From NCBI GenBank assembly GCA_031255815.1, contig JAIRRU010000228.1:1-9335 (forward strand): 9,335 bases of DNA. The letters are read 5' to 3'. The translations under genes and the position numbers were made by a program. Shown here piece by piece: positions 5,903 to 9,335 of this stretch. Source of the DNA: Treponema sp. (GTDB taxonomy: Bacteria; Spirochaetota; Spirochaetia; Treponematales; Breznakiellaceae). Under the pieces are notes generated by a model, which ran no database searches, had not been told where the DNA came from, and saw nothing but the letters and a program-made list of their open reading frames with translations. Positions within the stretch are counted from its first letter, which is position 1, and each line of letters starts with the position of its first letter.

Positions 5903-6917
5903 GATAAGTTCGTCCGTATCAATTCTGGATGATTCGGGCTGGCCCCGGAATTTCGGCTGGGCCCGGCAGCCCTATTTCTTCTACGACCCCGGCCTGCTCT
6001 GGGCCCCCCGCAGGAAGCTTTCCGAAGCGGATCGTTACATTGTTTTTTCCCCCACCCATCTCCTGATTATGGAGATCCGCGACGACGGCATGCTGGGCAG
6101 TCTGGGTATTACGGTTATTTCCCTTAAGGACAGAAAACGCTCCACCCATGTCCATTTTACCCCTTTTTCCCTGGGGAGCTTCGATCTGCCCCCGGCAAGC
6201 GACAAGGGCTCGATCCGGATAGAGCGGAAAAAGTGCATGCTGCACTTTGTTACCATGGAAGGAGGGGTGCGGATCATCAAGGCGGACTTCGCCAACTTCG
6301 GGCACAACCGGAGCCTGCGGGGCGAACTGGTGCTGTCCTGCCCGTCCGGCGCGGAATCCCTGGTAACTACCGTGCCCTGGCGGCGGGAAAAAAACGCCTT
6401 CCGCTACTCCCGGCGATCCCCCTGGTATATCGTGGAAGGGGTGGTGCAGATAGGCTCCACCGAACTGGTGTTTACCCGGGGGAACGCCTGGGGCATTTTT
6501 GACTGGAACCGGGGGGTGCGCCCCCGCGCGGATGTGCGCTACTGGGCGGCGGGCTGCGGCACACACAACGGCAGGCAGCTTAGTTTTTCTGTAGGATACG
6601 GATCCTCCGATTCTTCCCTGGGTACGGACAACGCCTTCTTCCTCGGCGGAAAGCTCAACAAACTCGATCAGGTTACCTTTCACATTAACCCCGGCAACTG
6701 GCTTATCCCCTGGCGTTTCACCAGCAACGACAACCGGCTGGAGATGACCTTTACCCCCCACCAGGAACGGATACAGCGGGATCGGATGTTTTTCTTTTCA
6801 CAGACCCGCAGGCAGGTCTGCGGTTTTTTTTCCGGAAAGACCCTCTGCGACGACGGCTCGGTCGTAGAGTTCCGCAACATCACCGGCTTCGCGGAACGCT
6901 GCCGATCGCATTTTTAG
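5889..6917 (+). CDS. DUF2804 family protein
   Basis: The 342-residue product matches the DUF2804 family over its whole length, though its function is unknown. Family landmarks are GWARQP (23-28), the EKNAFRYSRRSPW region (167-179), FDWNRG (204-209), TDNAFFLGGKLNKLD (246-260), CGFFSG (311-316) and GFAE (333-336). It is rich in Trp, Phe and Tyr in beta-like alternation, which suggests a large beta-sheet or barrel fold. No signal peptide or membrane segment is evident, so it is probably cytoplasmic. The ATG at 5889 keeps the N-terminal family motif, but there is no ribosome site directly before it. It is divergent from murD, and its last 4 bp overlap the end of murE. A terminator-like hairpin lies inside the gene at 6806-6831. 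Confidence 0.85.
   Translation: MAQNEISSSVSILDDSGWPRNFGWARQPYFFYDPGLLWAPRRKLSEADRYIVFSPTHLLIMEIRDDGMLGSLGITVISLKDRKRSTHVHFTPFSLGSFDLPPASDKGSIRIERKKCMLHFVTMEGGVRIIKADFANFGHNRSLRGELVLSCPSGAESLVTTVPWRREKNAFRYSRRSPWYIVEGVVQIGSTELVFTRGNAWGIFDWNRGVRPRADVRYWAAGCGTHNGRQLSFSVGYGSSDSSLGTDNAFFLGGKLNKLDQVTFHINPGNWLIPWRFTSNDNRLEMTFTPHQERIQRDRMFFFSQTRRQVCGFFSGKTLCDDGSVVEFRNITGFAERCRSHF
6801..6831 (+). terminator. Intragenic terminator-like hairpin with a competing stem
   Basis: CCGCAG (6806-6811) and CTGCGG (6818-6823) form a perfect 6-bp GC-rich stem with a 6-nt loop, followed directly by T8 (6824-6831). An alternative stem, CAGACC (6801-6806) with GGTCTG (6815-6820), uses part of the same bases, so the two are mutually exclusive. 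It lies in codons 305-314 of the DUF2804 gene, upstream of the conserved C-terminal GFAE segment. Translation would normally mask it. Confidence 0.35.
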
Positions 6918-8545
6918 CGCCCCGCCTTCGCGGTTTCGCCCAGTTCCGCCGCCGCCTTTTCCGCTTCCCTTATCTCGTCGTAGGCTACGATCCGGTCTGC
7001 GTAGATGATCGAATTCTCATGCCCCTTCCCCAGGAGCAGCACCAGGTCGCCCGGTTTCGCCAGGGAAAGGGCCTTCCTTATGGCCTTGGGCCGCTCGGGG
7101 ATAAGGAAAAGGTTCCCGTCCCGCTTCCATTCCGGCCTGCCGCCCCGCGGCGGGGAAGTTTCGCCTTCCGCGGGCGCGAAGCAGCCCCTGGCTATTTCCT
7201 CAAGGATGTCCATGGGCTTTTCACCCCGGGGATCCTCGTCAGTAAGCACGATATAGTCCGAATACTTTGCCGCGACCCTTCCCTGCCCGCTTCTCTTTTC
7301 GGTGTCCCGTTCCCCCGCGGAACCGAAGAGGCTGATGATGCGCCCCCCGGTGTTTTTGAGCTTGCGCCTGAGCGGGGGGAAGATGGTCTCGAAGGAAGAG
7401 GGGGTGTGGGCGAAATCCACCAGTATTTCTATGCCCAGCTTGTTACGGACGCTGGTCATGCGGCCCCGCAGGGGTTTAAGCCGGGGCACCTGAACGGCTG
7501 CCTCCCGCACCGGCAGGCTCAGCAGCCTTGAAACGACCAGCAGGGCGGCAAGCACGTTCCCCGCGTTAAAGCTGCCGGGAAGCTTATCCCGGACATCAAG
7601 GGTCTCTCCGGTTCCCCGTACCAGAACCTCGTACCAGTTCCCGTAGGCGCTGCTTTCGATGGAATGGACTGAAAGATCCGCCTCCAGCCCGTTGACGCTG
7701 TAACTCAGGACTTCGCGGATCGTCTCGGCGGCAAACCAGGCGGCGTTGGGATCATCCGCGTTGATAACGCCGAAGGGTGCCGGGTATTCGCCGGATTCGC
7801 TGTGCCGTCCCAGAGCCCGGAAGAGGTTCCCCTTGTCGTCCCGGTACTGTTCCCAGGTTCCGTGGAACTCCAGATGTTCGCGGGTCAGGTTGGTCATAAC
7901 CGCCACGGTAAAATCCACGTCTCCCAGACGGTTTGTCCGGGGGGAAAGGCCGTGGGAACTGCTCTCCGCCACCGCGTACTCCGCGCCGCTTTCGGCTATT
8001 TCGAAAAGAAAGCGCTGGACTTCGGTAGCCTCCGGGGTGGTCTGATGTTCCGGGTTCGGCAGTTCATCCCCGCCCAGGCTGTACTGGACGGTGGAAAAAA
8101 AACCCGCCTTTTTCCCCAGCAGCCGCAGGAGCTGCCAGATAAGGTACACGGTGGTGCTTTTCCCCTCGGTTCCGGTTACGCCGATAACCGTCATGCGCCG
8201 GGAGGGGTAACCGTAAAAGGCCGCGGCTATGGGGGACATGGCAAAACGGGAATCCTTAACTTTTAGAAAAACAGTTTCCTTGTTAAAATTCTCCGGGTTT
8301 ATATCGTCCTGGTAAACTACTACGGAAGCCTTTTTTTCCACCGCCTGCCCGATGTAGTTATGCCCGTCCGTGCGGAGGCCCTTCAAGGCGAAGAAGAGGT
8401 TTCCCGGCTTTACCTTCCGGGAATCGTATTCCAGCCCGCTCACCAGGGGATCGGCGGGCAGGGAGAAAGAGGCGGTCTTGTCCCCGCAGTAAGCTGACTG
8501 CGCCGCGGTAAGGGGGGTAAAAAAACTTGAAAGGTGCCGCTCCAT
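6914..8545 (-). CDS. murE: UDP-N-acetylmuramyl-tripeptide synthetase MurE
   Basis: MurE adds the diamino acid at position 3 of the peptidoglycan stem peptide, using UDP-MurNAc-L-Ala-D-Glu and ATP. The protein has 543 residues, about 45 more than E. coli MurE. The N-terminal uridine-binding part has GLEYDSRKVKPGNLFFAL. The ATP loop is TGTEGKST (124-131, Lys129), with Glu where Asn is usual. TNLTREHLEFHGT is followed by YRDDKGNLF with Lys238, the expected carbamylated lysine. The C-terminal domain has VDFAHTP, FGSAGERDTEKR, DEDPRGE (436-442) at the diamino-acid site, and GKGHE (506-510). A Pro/Gly/Arg-rich insertion lies between the DEDPRGE motif and GKGHE. The ATG at 8545 has an in-frame TAA four codons upstream and no clear Shine-Dalgarno sequence. 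It follows the AMMECR1 gene by 53 bp and probably shares its transcript. Confidence 0.95.
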   Translation of the reverse strand: MERHLSSFFTPLTAAQSAYCGDKTASFSLPADPLVSGLEYDSRKVKPGNLFFALKGLRTDGHNYIGQAVEKKASVVVYQDDINPENFNKETVFLKVKDSRFAMSPIAAAFYGYPSRRMTVIGVTGTEGKSTTVYLIWQLLRLLGKKAGFFSTVQYSLGGDELPNPEHQTTPEATEVQRFLFEIAESGAEYAVAESSSHGLSPRTNRLGDVDFTVAVMTNLTREHLEFHGTWEQYRDDKGNLFRALGRHSESGEYPAPFGVINADDPNAAWFAAETIREVLSYSVNGLEADLSVHSIESSAYGNWYEVLVRGTGETLDVRDKLPGSFNAGNVLAALLVVSRLLSLPVREAAVQVPRLKPLRGRMTSVRNKLGIEILVDFAHTPSSFETIFPPLRRKLKNTGGRIISLFGSAGERDTEKRSGQGRVAAKYSDYIVLTDEDPRGEKPMDILEEIARGCFAPAEGETSPPRGGRPEWKRDGNLFLIPERPKAIRKALSLAKPGDLVLLLGKGHENSIIYADRIVAYDEIREAEKAAAELGETAKAGR

Positions 8546-8598
8546 GCAACCAGTTTAGTATCTTTCACTTTGACGGTAAAGCGGGGCGCCGGCAGGGC

Positions 8599-9198
8599 CT
8601 AAGCGGGCTGTTCTTCCCCGAAAACCACCGCCGTAAAGGTGAAGAGTTGGGCGCCCGGTTCGCCGTAGGATCCGGCGGGCAGCCCCGCCTTGACGCAGAT
8701 ATAGTCCAGATAGCGATCCCGATCCCAGCCCTGTTCCACGGGAACCTGGGGGAGCAGCACCCCGGCCCGGCCCCGGTGGACAAGGTAAAGCCCGTGAAGC
8801 CCGACCTTTACCTCCCGGGGATCGGGGCAGGGGCTCATAGGGGAAAGGGCGGAAATCTCGATGGAACAGCGGGGAAACTCCTCCGGGGAAAGGGGAGGGA
8901 AGCGGGGGTCTCCAAAGGCCGCCTCCGCCGCCATGTTCCGCACGGTTTCTTCCAGGGGCCCGGCGGCGCTCATCCTGCCGATGCAGCCCCGCAGCTTTGC
9001 CTTGCCGTCTTCCGTAATGCGGAGGGTAACGAAAGCCCCGCAGGGCTCGGCCAGGGCGGATCTTCCCGCCGCCTTTAATTGTTCCAGCGCCGGATCGCGG
9101 CGGTAGAGGGGCTCGCGGCCTTCAAGTTTCGCGGCAATGCTCTCCCGCGCATCCGCAAGCAGGGCCCGCCGTTCCCCGGCGGTAATGACGAATTCCAT
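8599..9198 (-). CDS. AMMECR1 domain protein (AmmeMemoRadiSam system protein A type)
   Basis: The 199-residue product covers the AMMECR1 domain. Hallmarks are KLRGCIGR (68-75), with the invariant Cys72, DPRFPPLS (97-104), ISALSP (115-120) and LLPQVPVEQGWDR (148-160), followed by CVKAGLPAGSY. In many bacteria and archaea this domain is encoded next to Memo and a radical SAM protein; the biochemical role is unsettled. Those partners are not in this window, although the right flank is not visible. The ATG at 9198 has no Shine-Dalgarno sequence but lies 7 nt after a good -10 box, suggesting a leaderless or near-leaderless mRNA. It is the first gene of a leftward unit with murE and is divergent from the gene starting at 9334. 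Confidence 0.93.
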   Translation of the reverse strand: MEFVITAGERRALLADARESIAAKLEGREPLYRRDPALEQLKAAGRSALAEPCGAFVTLRITEDGKAKLRGCIGRMSAAGPLEETVRNMAAEAAFGDPRFPPLSPEEFPRCSIEISALSPMSPCPDPREVKVGLHGLYLVHRGRAGVLLPQVPVEQGWDRDRYLDYICVKAGLPAGSYGEPGAQLFTFTAVVFGEEQPA

Positions 9199-9205
9199 GG
9201 CTTGC

Positions 9206-9234
9206 AGTATACACCTGCCGCCGGGCTGTGTCTT
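9206..9234 (-). promoter_or_regulatory. Candidate sigma-70 promoter of the AMMECR1-murE unit
   Basis: On the minus strand AAGACA (9234-9229) and TATACT (9211-9206) are separated by exactly 17 bp. Both hexamers are fair matches (4/6 and 5/6). The expected start point falls at about 9198-9200, on or beside the A of the AMMECR1 ATG. Its -35 shares two bases with the -35 of the opposite promoter. Confidence 0.5.
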
Positions 9235-9261
9235 GACAATATCAGAGCTTCAGGGGATACC
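9233..9261 (+). promoter_or_regulatory. Candidate promoter of the gene starting at 9334
   Basis: A perfect TTGACA (9233-9238) lies 17 bp before GATACC (9256-9261), a weak -10 that keeps only the central A, T and A. The predicted start near 9268 gives a leader of about 66 nt. A strong -35 with a poor -10 is the pattern often seen at activator-dependent promoters, though that is only inference here. Confidence 0.45.
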
Positions 9262-9268
9262 TTAAGAG

Positions 9269-9300
9269 CGCGTGTTACGCGGGGTTCCGGATGTTAACCC
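9269..9300 (+). other. Two adjacent small hairpins in the leader of the next gene
   Basis: CGCGT/ACGCG (9269-9273 and 9277-9281) closes a GTT loop. GGGTT/AACCC (9282-9286 and 9296-9300) closes a 9-nt loop directly after it. They begin at about the predicted transcription start. They could stabilise the mRNA 5' end, or the first could be an operator; neither is a recognised riboswitch. Confidence 0.25.
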
Positions 9301-9321
9301 TTTCGGCACGAACAAAACTAC

Positions 9322-9335
9322 AGGAGGACTGCCAT
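9322..9335 (+). promoter_or_regulatory. Strong ribosome binding site and start of the next gene
   Basis: A perfect AGGAGG (9322-9327) is followed by a 6-nt spacer and AT at 9334-9335, where the window ends. An ATG completed by the next base would be ideally placed. This is the strongest Shine-Dalgarno sequence in the window, suggesting a well-translated gene. Nothing can be said about its product. Confidence 0.6.

Larger units (their letters stand above)
5783..5907. repeat. 12-bp direct repeat flanking the murD/DUF2804 start region
   Basis: AAAATGAGATAA occurs at 5783-5794 and again at 5896-5907, the second copy overlapping DUF2804 codons 3-7. The 101 bp between the copies contain repeat R4, the candidate -10 box and the DUF2804 start codon. 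It may be a remnant of a small duplication or insertion, or chance. Confidence 0.4.

Noticed and set aside
5919..6761. 280-codon open frame antisense to the DUF2804 gene
   Set aside because: It lies wholly opposite a gene with family motifs, is low-complexity and basic/Pro-Gly rich, and is what GC-rich codon use produces by chance.

Overview
The window reads as a gene-dense stretch of a GC-rich bacterial chromosome (roughly 60 % G+C by eye), most likely a spirochaete of the Treponema lineage. The pointers are family-level only: a DUF2804 gene, a small lipoprotein with LEA2/WHy domains and a relaxed lipobox, an EpmA/GenX gene, and MurD/MurE proteins with non-enterobacterial motif variants. Short inverted repeats with AAAAC/GTTTT arms are scattered between the genes, and I recall similar ones from termite-gut treponemes. 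No marker gene fixes the genus.

Layout. Positions 1-235 hold no gene I can support; they contain a terminator-like stem-loop on the minus strand and one copy (R1) of the repeat family. pepF (oligoendopeptidase F) runs leftward from 2035 to 236. A 245-bp divergent gap (2036-2280) holds a pepF promoter candidate and three hairpins: repeat R2, an AT-rich 58-bp nested palindrome and repeat R3. A LEA2-type lipoprotein gene (2281-3168, plus) converges with 12 bp to spare on epmA (3181-4212, minus), which follows murD (4226-5728, minus) by 13 bp. A second divergent gap (5729-5888) carries repeat R4 and the start signals of a DUF2804 gene (5889-6917, plus). That gene overlaps the end of murE (6914-8545, minus) by 4 bp. 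Upstream of murE on the same strand is an AMMECR1-family gene (8599-9198). The right edge holds two divergent promoters sharing their -35 region, a structured leader, and a strong ribosome binding site for a gene whose ATG straddles the window end.

How the genes relate. MurD and MurE are the second and third amino-acid ligases of peptidoglycan precursor synthesis. Here they sit in separate leftward units (AMMECR1-murE and murD-epmA), split by the opposite-strand DUF2804 gene and outside a classical dcw cluster. EpmA charges elongation factor P with a beta-lysine-type residue; its partners EF-P and EpmB are not in the window. PepF, the lipoprotein, DUF2804 and AMMECR1 have no shared pathway that I can show.

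The least explained material is non-coding: a four-copy inverted-repeat family with two loop types, a 58-bp palindrome, a repeat lying between a possible Shine-Dalgarno tract and its start codon, and a terminator-like hairpin with a competing stem inside the DUF2804 gene. I see no CRISPR array, transposase, tRNA, rRNA or obvious defence system.
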